Shown piece by piece: positions 17,201 to 24,618 of a DNA stretch of 35,066 bases; the first letter of the stretch is position 1; the number at the start of each line of letters is the position of its first letter. The notes below the pieces were generated by a model. The model made no database searches, was not told the origin of the DNA, and saw nothing but the letters and a program-made list of their open reading frames with translations. The stretch is from an uncultured Hyphomicrobiales bacterium (GTDB lineage Bacteria > Pseudomonadota > Alphaproteobacteria > Rhizobiales > Xanthobacteraceae): the NCBI GenBank assembly GCA_903929045.1, contig CAIYTE010000013.1, forward strand, positions 1-35,066, written 5' to 3'. Both the position numbers and the translations under genes were made by a program.

Positions 17201-17710
17201 CACGCCAGCGGCTTCTTCCAGCACGCGGCGGCGCTGTTCGGGCTTCGCCTGAATGATTTCGCCGATGCGGCCCTGATGCACGAGGGCGGGCGAACGCGCG
17301 CCGGTCGAAGCGTCGGCGAACACGATCTGCACGTCGCGCGCGCGCACTTCCTTGCCGTTGATGCGGTAGGCGGAACCGGATTCACGCTCGATGCGCCGCG
17401 CGATTTCGATGGCGTCGGTGTCGTTGAACGCCGCGGGCGCAGAGCGCTCCTGGTTGTCGATGAGGATCGCGACTTCGGCGTTGTTGCGCGCCGGACGGCT
17501 GTTGTTGCCGGAGAAGATGACGTCGTCCATCGACGAGGCGCGCATGGATTTGTACGAGGACTCGCCCATCACCCAGCGCAACGCTTCGACGAGGTTCGAC
17601 TTGCCGCAGCCGTTCGGACCGACGACGCCGGTCAGACCGGGTTCGATCAGAAAGTCCGTGGGCTCGACGAATGACTTGAATCCGAGAAGGCGCAGTCGCG
17701 TCAGCTTCAT
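14255..17710 (-). CDS. smc: Chromosome segregation ATPase SMC
   Basis: SMC dimers compact and align sister chromosomes with ScpA/ScpB. The 1151-residue product has the complete five-part layout: an N-terminal head with Walker A GPNGCGKS at 31-38, a long Ala/Glu/Arg-rich coiled coil, a hinge at about 500-640 (beginning near LAVESKNLWPPVMDHISVDKGFEKALGAALGDD), a returning coiled coil, and a C-terminal head. The latter carries the ABC signature LSGGEQ at 1050-1055 and Walker B ICVLDEVD at about 1074-1081. MKLTRLRLLGFKSFVEP is the normal family start. The minus-strand neighbours upstream are a DsbA-like gene and a DUF721 gene, separated by a 265-base gap in which I see no gene or clear terminator. 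Confidence 0.97.
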   Translation of the reverse strand: MKLTRLRLLGFKSFVEPTDFLIEPGLTGVVGPNGCGKSNLVEALRWVMGESSYKSMRASSMDDVIFSGNNSRPARNNAEVAILIDNQERSAPAAFNDTDAIEIARRIERESGSAYRINGKEVRARDVQIVFADASTGARSPALVHQGRIGEIIQAKPEQRRRVLEEAAGVSGLHARRHEAELRLKAAEANLLRAEDVIGQLAGQMEALKKQARQAIRYRTVSAQVRKAEATLYHLRWTAAAIEVTAAEGAKDGAVREVATRTEAQLEASKRQAEAASSLPELREAEARAGAALHRLNVASQELDREETRAKDRIAELDLRLVQFAGDAEREQRLAADAQEALTRLAAEEETIRAELQESAGRRSGVDERVAEADTELKTAEQVFSELTARLADLTARRNQLDGAIRQHSDRAARLETEMGGIESELASLQSAGGPDLAALTAAVEAVTAATTEAEAAAIAAETAHTAARQQLDASRSPLAEAERRVQRLETEAKTLSKVLAVESKNLWPPVMDHISVDKGFEKALGAALGDDLDAPIDASAPMRWQTSGAGDSDPSLPDGVEPLARHVQAPAELARRLNQIGVITNKADGTRLAALLKPGQRLVTAEGDLWRWDGFAADAHAPTGAARRLAERARLADIESEMQAARSESEKARGVVADAEAALQAAVAAETQGRSAARERQRELSTARDQHEAAEREVNRNAARVSALTEARTRLTTSRDEAAAAKAEADTALAALAPVADLETELTGVRDDITGKRAKAAEVRAEQQAIVREAEMADRRLTALGNDKNGWLQRQTGAQKQIETLEQRIAEATRDRADLENAPAQFAEKRAALVTEIEAANTDRRAAADRLQESENLLAEADRDARAAHDAASTAREELARAEERFEAAKRRLTDIGREIHDMLEIEPAGVAELAELKEGEPLPDLAETEATLERLRRERERLGAVNLRAEEELKEVETQHTSLTAERDDLVEAIKKLRLGIQSLNREARERLLASFQQVNAHFQSLFTRLFNGGTAELQLIESDDPLEAGLEILARPPGKKPATLSLLSGGEQALTAMALIFAVFLTNPAPICVLDEVDAPLDDHNVERFCDLLDEMTRSTDTRFVIITHNPITMARMNRLYGVTMAERGVSQLVSVDLEAAVRFREAS

Positions 17711-17975
17711 TGCTTCAGGCCTCGTGACCCGGATGCGGCAATGGCACTACGCGCCAACACGCCGACCGGATGTACATTGAACAAAACCGCTGTCCGATCT
17801 GGCACTTGTGGCCCAGACAGGGGCGCGCGCTAGCGCTTGTAGGCCGGACAATGAATAGGCCGGCGCGCGGGGGCAAGCGCGCGGCGCGGTTTTCCAGACC
17901 TTTCGGTGGCTGGAGCAGAAAATAAACGCGTGGATAGTGCGTTTTTTAAGGGCCGGACGGGGCGAAAAGCCCTTG

Positions 17976-18650
17976 TCAGGTCTTGAGTTGCGCCTCGATC
18001 AGCTTGGAAAACTCGTCGATCTCAAGCGCGCCCGGATAGGCCACCCCGTTGATGAAGAAAGTGGGCGTGGACTGCACCTTGAACTTGTCGACGGCGCGCT
18101 GCCGGATGCTTTCGATGCCGTCGAGCACCTTCTGATTCGACAGACAGGCATTGAAGGTCTGCTCGGTGAACCCGGCCTGCTTGGACAGCGCCAGCAGCGG
18201 CGGGATCGGCTTCTCGACGGCCCACTGACGCTGCTGTTTGAACATGGTGTCGATCAGCGCGAAATAGCGCGTCGAGTCCTTCTCGCCGGCGCAGCGCGCC
18301 AGCATGAAGGCGGCGGCGGCCAGCGAGTCCAGCGGGAATTCGCGGAAAATGTAGCGGATCTTGCCAGTGTCGATGTAGCGCTTCTTGAGTTCCGGGAACG
18401 TCGCTTCCTGGAAGTGCGCGCAGTGCGGACAGGTCATCGAGGCGTATTCGATGACCGTGACCGTGGCTTTGTCATTGCCCATGCTCATTTCGGGCAGGGC
18501 GTCCGGCTTCATCAACTCGGCCGGCGGAATGGTCATCGTGCCTTGCGCCTGCGCGGCGGAGAAGGGCGCCAGCGCGGTCGAACTCAACAGGGCTACGCCA
18601 AGCGCAACGGTTGCGCTGCGCTGGCAAAACTCACGTCGGGTAATCGGCAC
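17976..18650 (-). CDS. DsbA-family thiol:disulfide oxidoreductase, Tat-type signal
   Basis: This is a predicted periplasmic thioredoxin-fold protein of 224 residues. It starts MPITRREFCQRSATVALG, where TRREF resembles a twin-arginine motif, and a hydrophobic stretch ends near AAQAQG. The redox site is CPHC at 74-77 (VTVIEYASMTCPHCAHFQE), followed by the helical insert and the cis-proline region VQSTPTFFINGVAYPGA. The start is GTG, supported by CGGAG eight bases upstream on its strand. It likely oxidises or isomerises exported cysteine proteins. A DsbB partner is not visible in the window. Confidence 0.93.
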   Translation of the reverse strand: MPITRREFCQRSATVALGVALLSSTALAPFSAAQAQGTMTIPPAELMKPDALPEMSMGNDKATVTVIEYASMTCPHCAHFQEATFPELKKRYIDTGKIRYIFREFPLDSLAAAAFMLARCAGEKDSTRYFALIDTMFKQQRQWAVEKPIPPLLALSKQAGFTEQTFNACLSNQKVLDGIESIRQRAVDKFKVQSTPTFFINGVAYPGALEIDEFSKLIEAQLKT

Positions 18651-18743
18651 TGGAGCGCTCCGTAGGATTAGGTCGATGAAATGAATGGCTAGCTGGAACA
18701 GCCAATTGTGGCAATGGCGGGCCGGAAAGCCAAGGTATCAGGG

Positions 18744-19232
18744 TCACTTTCGTTTGATGGCGGCGCCCAGCTTGGCCAAAGCGCCTTTCAGCGCCTCGTC
18801 CGCGACCTCGGGCATGCCGGCGGCCAGCGTGGCGGTAACCGCCGGATCCGGCGTGCGCTGGGGCTTCCGCTTGGCCAGCCGCGTCAGGGGCGCCTGCCGC
18901 AAATTCAGCCGGCCGATGGCCTGCCAGCCGAAAAACCGGTTCACCCGCTCCAGGATGATGTCTTTCTGGTGCTGGATTTCCAGCGCCATCGGACCTTCGA
19001 CCCGCAGCACCAAGGTGGCCGGTTCCGGCGGCTCGTCCGTCGGGTTCTTCTGGGCGCGCGGCCAGTTGATCTTCAACGGCTCGCTGTGGGCGGCGATCTC
19101 CGGCCCGGCAATGTCCGCCCACCGCGTCAGCAGTTCGGCCGAGGCAAAGCCTTGCGTCTTCAACGCGTCGTTCAGCGTCGCTGCCATGAAGTCGGACAGC
19201 GGCCGTGGAAAATTGCGCGCGGGCTTGCTCAT
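18744..19232 (-). CDS. DUF721 / DciA-family protein (predicted replicative helicase loader factor)
   Basis: The 162-residue product contains a DUF721 domain: an N-terminal helical part (RPLSDFMAATLNDALKTQGFASAELLTRWADIAGPEIAAHSEPLKINW), the strand-rich core ATLVLRVEGPMALEIQHQKDIILERVNRFFGWQAIGRLNLRQAP, and a basic, probably disordered C-terminus. DciA proteins of this family assist DnaB helicase in bacteria lacking DnaC; applying that role here is inference. The start ATG at 19232 begins at the family N-terminus. It diverges from mutY with only 30 bases between the start codons, so their promoters must overlap one another or the coding ends. Confidence 0.85.
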   Translation of the reverse strand: MSKPARNFPRPLSDFMAATLNDALKTQGFASAELLTRWADIAGPEIAAHSEPLKINWPRAQKNPTDEPPEPATLVLRVEGPMALEIQHQKDIILERVNRFFGWQAIGRLNLRQAPLTRLAKRKPQRTPDPAVTATLAAGMPEVADEALKGALAKLGAAIKRK

Positions 19233-19262
19233 TGAAGTTCGCTTTGCGACATCCTGTAGACC

Positions 19263-20381
19263 ATGACCGTAGCAGCCCGAGTGCCAAGGCGGAAGAAAGC
19301 AGGGCCGGACGCCGCCGACCTCCTGGCCTGGTACGACCGTCACCGGCGCGTCATGCCGTGGCGGGCGCTCAAGGGCCAGCGGACGCCGCCATACCGCGTC
19401 TGGCTGTCCGAAATCATGCTGCAGCAAACCACCGTGAAAACGGTCGGGCCTTATTTCGAGAAATTCCTGACCAAATGGCCGACCGTGGACGCGCTTGCCG
19501 CGGCTAGTCTCGACGATGTGCTGCGTGCCTGGGCTGGCCTCGGCTACTACGCGCGTGCCCGCAATCTGCATGCCTGCGCCCGCGCCGTGGTCGAACGCCA
19601 CAACGGCATTTTCCCCGATACCATTGACGGCCTGCTCGCGCTGCCGGGGATCGGCGACTACACGGCGGCGGCGGTCGGCGCGATTGCCTTCGATGCACCG
19701 GTGGTGCCGGTCGACGGCAATGTCGAGCGTGTGATCACACGGCTCTATGCCGTCGAGGACGCGCTGCCTGCGGCCAAGCCGCAGATCAAGCAATTGGCGA
19801 CGGCGTTGTTGCCGGCGCAGCGCAGCGGCGACTTCGCGCAGGCGCTGATGGATCTCGGTGCGACCATCTGTTCGCCGAAGCGACCGGCTTGCGCCTTGTG
19901 TCCGTGGAGCGAGTCATGCGTCGCGTACGCACAAGGCCGTCAGGAGGAGTTTCCGCACAAGGCGGCGAAGAAGGAAGGCAAATTGCGACGCGGCGCGGCC
20001 TTCGTTGTCGTGCGCGACGATGGCTTCATCCTGTTGCGCACGCGGCCCGACAAGGGCCTGCTGGCGCAGATGACGGAAGTGCCGGGCACGGCGTGGTCGC
20101 ACGACTTCGATCTTGCCGATGCGGAGGCCGCGGCGCCGCTCAAGGCTAACTGGCGCCGGCTGCCCGGCGTGGTCGAGCATACCTTCACGCATTTCCCGCT
20201 CGAACTGACGGTGTTCGTGGCCCGCGTGCCCAAGAGCAGCAAGGCGCCGAAGGATATGCGCTGGAGCGCGGTGAAGGACGTGCAGGACGAAGCGCTGCCC
20301 ACCGTGATGCGCAAGGTGCTGGCCCACGCCTTCGAGACACCCGTGCCGGCACGCGGGCCGGTGCGCAGATCCGCGCGCTGA
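19263..20381 (+). CDS. mutY: A/G-specific adenine DNA glycosylase
   Basis: MutY removes adenine paired with 8-oxoguanine. The 372-residue protein has the catalytic glutamate in LSEIMLQQTTV (Glu50), a helix-hairpin-helix LPGIGDYTAAAVGAIAF at about 128-143 and the catalytic aspartate in VPVDGNVERV (Asp151). It has a complete 4Fe-4S loop with Cys203, Cys210, Cys213 and Cys219 (C-x6-C-x2-C-x5-C). A C-terminal NUDIX-like 8-oxoG recognition domain follows (RRGAAFVVVRDDGFILLRTRPDKGLLAQMTEVPGTAW). All key residues are present, so it should be active. It is divergent from the DUF721 gene and is followed by an unrelated hydrolase gene on the same strand. Confidence 0.96.
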   Translation: MTVAARVPRRKKAGPDAADLLAWYDRHRRVMPWRALKGQRTPPYRVWLSEIMLQQTTVKTVGPYFEKFLTKWPTVDALAAASLDDVLRAWAGLGYYARARNLHACARAVVERHNGIFPDTIDGLLALPGIGDYTAAAVGAIAFDAPVVPVDGNVERVITRLYAVEDALPAAKPQIKQLATALLPAQRSGDFAQALMDLGATICSPKRPACALCPWSESCVAYAQGRQEEFPHKAAKKEGKLRRGAAFVVVRDDGFILLRTRPDKGLLAQMTEVPGTAWSHDFDLADAEAAAPLKANWRRLPGVVEHTFTHFPLELTVFVARVPKSSKAPKDMRWSAVKDVQDEALPTVMRKVLAHAFETPVPARGPVRRSAR

Positions 20382-20454
20382 CAGCGAGTTGTTTCATCGC
20401 TGCATCGGGTCTATCCATTCGGCAACGATAAGAATTCGAACGGGGAGAAATGCC

Positions 20455-21252
20455 ATGACTTTTTCACTCAGCCGCCGCGCCGCGATCGCCGGCACCGGTG
20501 CGCTTGCTCTGCTCGCCAATCAACAAGCGGGGGCGCAAACCGCCGCTCGCAAGACCTTTGTGCTGGTGCACGGCGCCTATCACGGCGGCTGGTGCTGGAA
20601 ATTCGTCACTGAAATTCTTGAGCGCAACGGTCACAAGGTCTACGCACCGTCGCTGACCGGCAATGGCGACCGCACCCATTTGTTGAGCAAGGACGTCACG
20701 CTCGACACGCAGATCACCGACATCGTCAATCTGGTGAAGTGGGAAGACCTCAACAACATCTGCCTGGTCCCGCATTCGTTCGGCGGCTGGCCGGCCTCCG
20801 GCGCGCTCGAACAGATCCACGACCGCGTGTCGTCCATCGTCTGGCTCGATGCCTTCAAGCCGCGCAACGGCGAGAAGCCGCTCGACTACATTTCCGAGTT
20901 CAGCCGCAAAGCGCTGGAGGAAGCGACGGCGAAGGGCGAACTCGGCCGCAAGCCGCCGCCGGCGAAAACTTATTCGGTGGTCGAAAAGCACTATGCGTGG
21001 ATCGATTCCAAGGTAACGCCGCAGCCGAACGCTCTGACCTTCAATGCGATCACACTGACCGGCAAGCTCGACACTATCGCCAAGAAGACCTTCATCCGTG
21101 CGCCGAAATATCCGCAGGCGGCGTTCGACCGCGCACTGGCCGAATGCCGCGCCGACAAGTCCTGGCAGACCTTTGTCAACGAGGGCACCGGCCACGACGT
21201 CATGATCGACCGCCCGGAGTGGGTCGCCGATCTGCTGATGAAGGTGTCGTGA
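20455..21252 (+). CDS. Alpha/beta hydrolase with Tat-like signal peptide
   Basis: This 265-residue alpha/beta-fold hydrolase carries an export signal with a twin-arginine motif (LSRRAAIAGTGALALL, cleavage near AGAQ). The oxyanion region is FVLVHGAYHGGWCWKFV. The nucleophile elbow reads VPHSFGG, so Ser is present but the usual first Gly of GxSxG is Pro. The acid is probably in VWLDAFKP or later, and the histidine in EGTGHDVMIDRPEWV. The ATG at 20455 follows CGGGGAGAAATGCC. Its stop overlaps or abuts the SMP-30 gene start, so the two are co-transcribed. Substrate (ester, lactone) is unknown; the lactonase neighbour hints at a lactone or sugar-acid pathway. Confidence 0.85.
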   Translation: MTFSLSRRAAIAGTGALALLANQQAGAQTAARKTFVLVHGAYHGGWCWKFVTEILERNGHKVYAPSLTGNGDRTHLLSKDVTLDTQITDIVNLVKWEDLNNICLVPHSFGGWPASGALEQIHDRVSSIVWLDAFKPRNGEKPLDYISEFSRKALEEATAKGELGRKPPPAKTYSVVEKHYAWIDSKVTPQPNALTFNAITLTGKLDTIAKKTFIRAPKYPQAAFDRALAECRADKSWQTFVNEGTGHDVMIDRPEWVADLLMKVS

Positions 21253-21254
21253 CC

Positions 21255-22202
21255 GTGAGCCAAGACTGGACGCCGAGCCTGCGCTATCCCGATCCGTCGG
21301 TGGTTTCGCTGGACAAGCGCTTCGACAAATACCGGCTGCCTTTGGCGAGCGTCGAACGGCTCTACACCGGCACGCGCTGGGCGGAAGGTCCGGTCTGGTT
21401 CGGCGATGCGCGTTGTCTGATCTGGAGCGACGTGCCGGGCGACTGCATGTATCGATGGGATGAGGAGACCGGCGCCGTCGCTCCGTTCCGCAAGCCGTCG
21501 AACATGGGCAACGGCAATACACGCGACCGGCAGGGCAGGCTGATCACCTGCGAGCATCTCGGCCGCCGCGTCACGCGCACGGAATATGACGGCACCATCA
21601 CGGTGATCTGTGACAATTATGAAGGCAAAAGGCTGAACTCCCCGAACGACGTCGTCGTGAAGTCGGACGGCTCGATCTGGTTCACCGATCCGCGCTTCGG
21701 CATTCTCGGCAATTACGAAGGCTCGATCGCGGCGCCGGAGCTGCCGATGAATGTCTATCGTGTCGACGGCGCGTCCGGCGCGGTGACCATCGTCGCCGAG
21801 GGCATCAACGCGCCGAACGGCCTGGCTTTCTCGCCGGACGAGCGGAAAATCTACATCGTTGAATCGCGCAGCGAGCCGCGCCGCATCTTGTCGTTCGATC
21901 TCACCGAGGACGGCCTCGTCATCGGTAGCGGCAAGGTGCTGATCGATTCAGGCCCGCAGGGCACGCCAGACGGTTTCCGCATCGACGTCGACGGCAATCT
22001 GTGGTGCGGCTGGGGCATGTCGCCCGAACTCGACGGAGTTCGCGTGTTCACGGCGCAGGGCGAGGCCATCGGCCATATCGCTCTGCCGGAGCGCTGCGCC
22101 AATGTCTGTTTCGGCGGCAAGAAGCGCAACCGCCTGTTCATGGCGGCCGCGCATTCGCTGTATTCGCTCTACGTCAACACGCAGGGCGTGGCGGGGGGAT
22201 AG
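21255..22202 (+). CDS. SMP-30/gluconolactonase/LRE family protein
   Basis: This is a six-bladed beta-propeller, probably a metal-dependent lactonase, of 315 residues without signal peptide. Family motifs include the metal glutamate in GTRWAEGPVWFGDARCLIWSDV, the asparagine/aspartate block KRLNSPNDVVVKSDGSIWFTDPRFGI and ANGLAFSPDERKIYIVES-like sequence (here APNGLAFSPDERKIYIVE). GNLWCGWG and NRLFMAAAHSLYSLYV form the end. The start is GTG. The one at 21255 has AAGG ten bases upstream, while the GTG at 21249 overlaps the hydrolase stop and is less well spaced. It shares an operon with the upstream hydrolase. Confidence 0.9.
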   Translation: MSQDWTPSLRYPDPSVVSLDKRFDKYRLPLASVERLYTGTRWAEGPVWFGDARCLIWSDVPGDCMYRWDEETGAVAPFRKPSNMGNGNTRDRQGRLITCEHLGRRVTRTEYDGTITVICDNYEGKRLNSPNDVVVKSDGSIWFTDPRFGILGNYEGSIAAPELPMNVYRVDGASGAVTIVAEGINAPNGLAFSPDERKIYIVESRSEPRRILSFDLTEDGLVIGSGKVLIDSGPQGTPDGFRIDVDGNLWCGWGMSPELDGVRVFTAQGEAIGHIALPERCANVCFGGKKRNRLFMAAAHSLYSLYVNTQGVAGG

Positions 22203-22210
22203 CAACTCTG

Positions 22211-22317
22211 GTCATTCCGGGGCGCGCGAAAGCGCGAACCCGGAATCCAGAATTTTTAATGCGGAGCTTGTGACGCTGGATTCCGGGTCCGGCGCAAATG
22301 TGCCGTCCCGGAATGAC
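22211..22317. repeat. Long palindromic intergenic repeat, family 1 copy B
   Basis: The outer arms GTCATTCCGGG and CCCGGAATGAC are identical to those at 9796-9890, and inner arms GGAATCCAG and CTGGATTCC recur. The sequences between them differ from copy A but again form hairpins (GCGCGC/GCGCG on the left, CGGCGC/GTGCCG on the right). It lies between the convergent SMP-30 and DUF892 genes. Each inner arm holds a GANTC site (22243-22247, 22279-22283). Confidence 0.9.
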
Positions 22318-22322
22318 AGAGT

Positions 22323-22907
22323 TTAAATCGCCGGAATACCCGCCGCTGCGGCGAGCATGGCGTTCTCGGCCGCCTCGGCCTTGCTCGGGCGCTTGAGCTT
22401 CTTGGCCGCCGCCTTGGCGTTGATCTTGCGCGTGGCGATGCCGCCGAGCTTCTTGTCGGTGGCCTTTTCCTCTTTGAGATTCATATTGAGGATCTTGGCG
22501 ACGTCGTTGCGCTTGATGACCTTGGCCCAGGCGACGAGCGTGCCGTAGCGGGTGATCTCGTAGTGCTCGACCGCCTGCGCCGCGGCGATCAGCGCGGCGT
22601 TGAGCACGACCTTGTCCTCGATCTCGCCGGCGATTTCCTTGGCCTCGTCGAGAATGCCCTCGATGGCCGGGCACTTGGTGCCCTGCGGCACCGACTTGAT
22701 CATCTTGAACACCCGGTCGAGCCGCTTGATCTGGCCCTTGGTCTGCTTGAGGTGCATCCGGAAGCCCTTTTTGAGCTCGGCGTCGGACGCCTTCTCGATC
22801 ATGTCCGGCAGCGCCTTCTCGATCTGATGCTCGGCATAATAGATGTCCTGCAGGGTGTGCACGAACAGCTCGTCGAAGGTGTCGATATCGGATGAAAACC
22901 AGCCCAT
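22323..22907 (-). CDS. DUF892 (YciE/YciF-type) ferritin-like protein
   Basis: The 194-residue cytoplasmic protein is a helical bundle of the DUF892 family. It shows FDELFVHTLQDIYYAEHQIEKALPDMIEKA, then HLKQTKGQIKRLDRVFKMI, and a second helix pair AALIAAAQAVEHYEITRYGTLVAWAK. The Glu and His residues in YYAEHQ and VEHYEI are in positions where ferritin-like proteins hold a di-metal site. The last 50 residues are Lys/Ala-rich. The ATG follows GGGAGGGTTCTGC, a strong ribosome-binding site. Family members are induced by stress in enteric bacteria, but the function is not settled. A palindromic repeat begins five bases after its stop. Confidence 0.9.
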   Translation of the reverse strand: MGWFSSDIDTFDELFVHTLQDIYYAEHQIEKALPDMIEKASDAELKKGFRMHLKQTKGQIKRLDRVFKMIKSVPQGTKCPAIEGILDEAKEIAGEIEDKVVLNAALIAAAQAVEHYEITRYGTLVAWAKVIKRNDVAKILNMNLKEEKATDKKLGGIATRKINAKAAAKKLKRPSKAEAAENAMLAAAAGIPAI

Positions 22908-23017
22908 GGCAGAACCCTCCCTGATGATTGCAGGGCAATAAGTCTTTCGGCGGTTTCAAGTTCCCAAAACCGCCGTTTCCCGCTAGGAAGCCAGCCGGAA
23001 ACGAAGGAGAGAGTTTC

Positions 23018-23368
23018 ATGACAATCCAGCGTCACGACGTCGGCCCGCGCATGAGCAAGTGCGTCGTTCACGGCGACACCGTCTATCTGGCCGGCATCGT
23101 CGCCGACAACCCGAAGGGCAAGAGCGTCACCGACCAGACCAAGGACATTCTGGCGCAGATCGACAATTTCCTGGCCAAGGCCGGCACCGACAAGACCAAG
23201 CTGCTGACCGCCAATATCTGGATCACCGACATGGCGAATTTCGCCGAGATGAACGCGGTGTGGGATACGTGGGTGTCGCAGGGCAATACGCCGGCGCGCG
23301 CCACCGTCGAGGCCAAGCTCGCCACGCCGGACTACAAGGTCGAGATCATGGTGGTCGCGGCGAAGTAA
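23018..23368 (+). CDS. RidA family protein (enamine/imine deaminase-like)
   Basis: The 116-residue protein belongs to the RidA/YjgF family, which hydrolyses reactive 2-aminoacrylate-type enamines formed by PLP enzymes. It shows VVHGDTVYLAGIVADNPKGKSV, TDQTKDILAQIDNFLAKAGTDK, and the closing block TPARATVEAKLATPDYKVEIMVVAA, including the conserved Arg that binds the carboxylate. The ATG at 23018 follows ACGAAGGAGAGAGTTTC. It is the first of four tightly spaced genes (RidA, aminotransferase, alpha/beta-barrel protein, CinA), so a PLP enzyme is made from the same transcript as an enzyme that could remove its toxic intermediates. Confidence 0.92.
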   Translation: MTIQRHDVGPRMSKCVVHGDTVYLAGIVADNPKGKSVTDQTKDILAQIDNFLAKAGTDKTKLLTANIWITDMANFAEMNAVWDTWVSQGNTPARATVEAKLATPDYKVEIMVVAAK

Positions 23369-23388
23369 CGCGAAGCGGGAGCCGGAAT

Positions 23389-24618
23389 ATGCCATTCGAT
23401 TTCGGCCCCTTGCTGCCCCCCGGCACGCCGGCGCCAGCGGTTCGCTGGACCGGCGCGCCGAAGTTCAACTTCACCGGCGGCAATAATGACAGTGACGAGA
23501 TCCCGCTCGACGGCCTGATGCAGGCCGCGAAGTCGGTGATGGCGCGTGAAGGCCGCACTTTGTCGACCTACGGCCTCAACAGCGGCCCGCAGGGCTACCG
23601 GCCGCTGCGCGTGTTTCTTGCCGCCAAGCTCCGGCGCGATGCGGCGATGAACTGCAGCCCCGACGACATTCTCATCGTCTCGGGTTCGCTGCAGGCGCTC
23701 GATCTCGTCAACGCCGCGCTGCTGACGCGCGGCGACACCGTGCTGGTCGAGCAGGACAACTACCAGGGCACGCTGACGCGGCTCGCCAAGCTCGGCGTCA
23801 ACGCCGTCGGCATTCCGCTCGATGAATACGGCATGCGCATGGATGTGCTGGAAGCCGCGCTGGCCGAGTTGAGGACGCGTGCGATCAAGCCGAAATACAT
23901 CTACACCATCCCGACGGTGCAGAATCCGACCGGCACTATTCTCTCGACCGAGCGCCGCGCGCAGATGCTCAAGCTGGCGCGCGATTACCGCGTGCCGATT
24001 TTCGAGGACGACTGCTACGCCGATCTGGTCTGGGACGGCATTCGTCCGAACGCCATCCATGCCATGAGCAGCGACGAGAACGTCATTCACATCGGCTCGT
24101 TCTCGAAATCCATCGCGCCGGCGTTACGCGTCGGCTTCATCGTCGCGCCATGGTCGATCATGTCGCGGATGCTGGCGCTGAAGACCGATGCCGGCTCGGG
24201 CGCGCTCGAGCAGATGGTGCTGGCCGAATATTGCAGCGAGCATTTCGCCGACCACGTGCCGGCCCTGCGCAAGGGGCTGCGCAGGAAGCTCGACACCTTG
24301 ATGGAGGCGCTCAACGAACAGTTCGGCACCGCCGCGGAATTCGAAGCACCGAAGGGCGGCATCTTTCTGTGGGTCAAGCTGCCGGACAATGTCGATACGT
24401 TGATGCTGTATCAGAAGGCGCTGGCCGAGGGCGTCGCCATCAATCCCGGCCCGGAATGGTCGACCGACAAGGCGCATAGTTCGAGCCGCATGCGGTTGTG
24501 TTTCGCCAGCCCGTCGCATGACGAGATCAAACAAGGAATTGCCGTTCTCGCGGACGTATGCCGCAAGGAATTCGGCGTGCCGGCGCGCAGCGCCAATATC
24601 GAACGTGGAGAGAAGTAA
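23389..24618 (+). CDS. PLP-dependent aminotransferase, class I/II (LysN/ARO8-like)
   Basis: This fold-type I aminotransferase of 409 residues lacks the GntR-type DNA-binding domain of MocR proteins. Landmarks are STYGLNSGPQGYRPLRVFLA, the cofactor-binding stretch ILIVSGSLQALDLVNAAL, YIYTIPTVQNPTGT with the substrate-side Asn, the PLP-nitrogen aspartate in FEDDCYADLVW, and the Schiff-base lysine K240 in GSFSKSIAPALRVGF. The C-terminal SSRMRLCFASPS carries the carboxylate-binding Arg. GCGGGAGCCGGAAT precedes the ATG, which lies 20 bases after the ridA-like stop. The amino-acid substrate cannot be inferred from sequence. The next gene starts immediately after its stop. Confidence 0.92.
   Translation: MPFDFGPLLPPGTPAPAVRWTGAPKFNFTGGNNDSDEIPLDGLMQAAKSVMAREGRTLSTYGLNSGPQGYRPLRVFLAAKLRRDAAMNCSPDDILIVSGSLQALDLVNAALLTRGDTVLVEQDNYQGTLTRLAKLGVNAVGIPLDEYGMRMDVLEAALAELRTRAIKPKYIYTIPTVQNPTGTILSTERRAQMLKLARDYRVPIFEDDCYADLVWDGIRPNAIHAMSSDENVIHIGSFSKSIAPALRVGFIVAPWSIMSRMLALKTDAGSGALEQMVLAEYCSEHFADHVPALRKGLRRKLDTLMEALNEQFGTAAEFEAPKGGIFLWVKLPDNVDTLMLYQKALAEGVAINPGPEWSTDKAHSSSRMRLCFASPSHDEIKQGIAVLADVCRKEFGVPARSANIERGEK

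Noticed and set aside
17948-17974. AAGGGC/GCCCTT inverted repeat downstream of the DsbA-like gene
   Set aside because: The six-base T run lies on the wrong side for a minus-strand terminator, and the loop is 15 bases.
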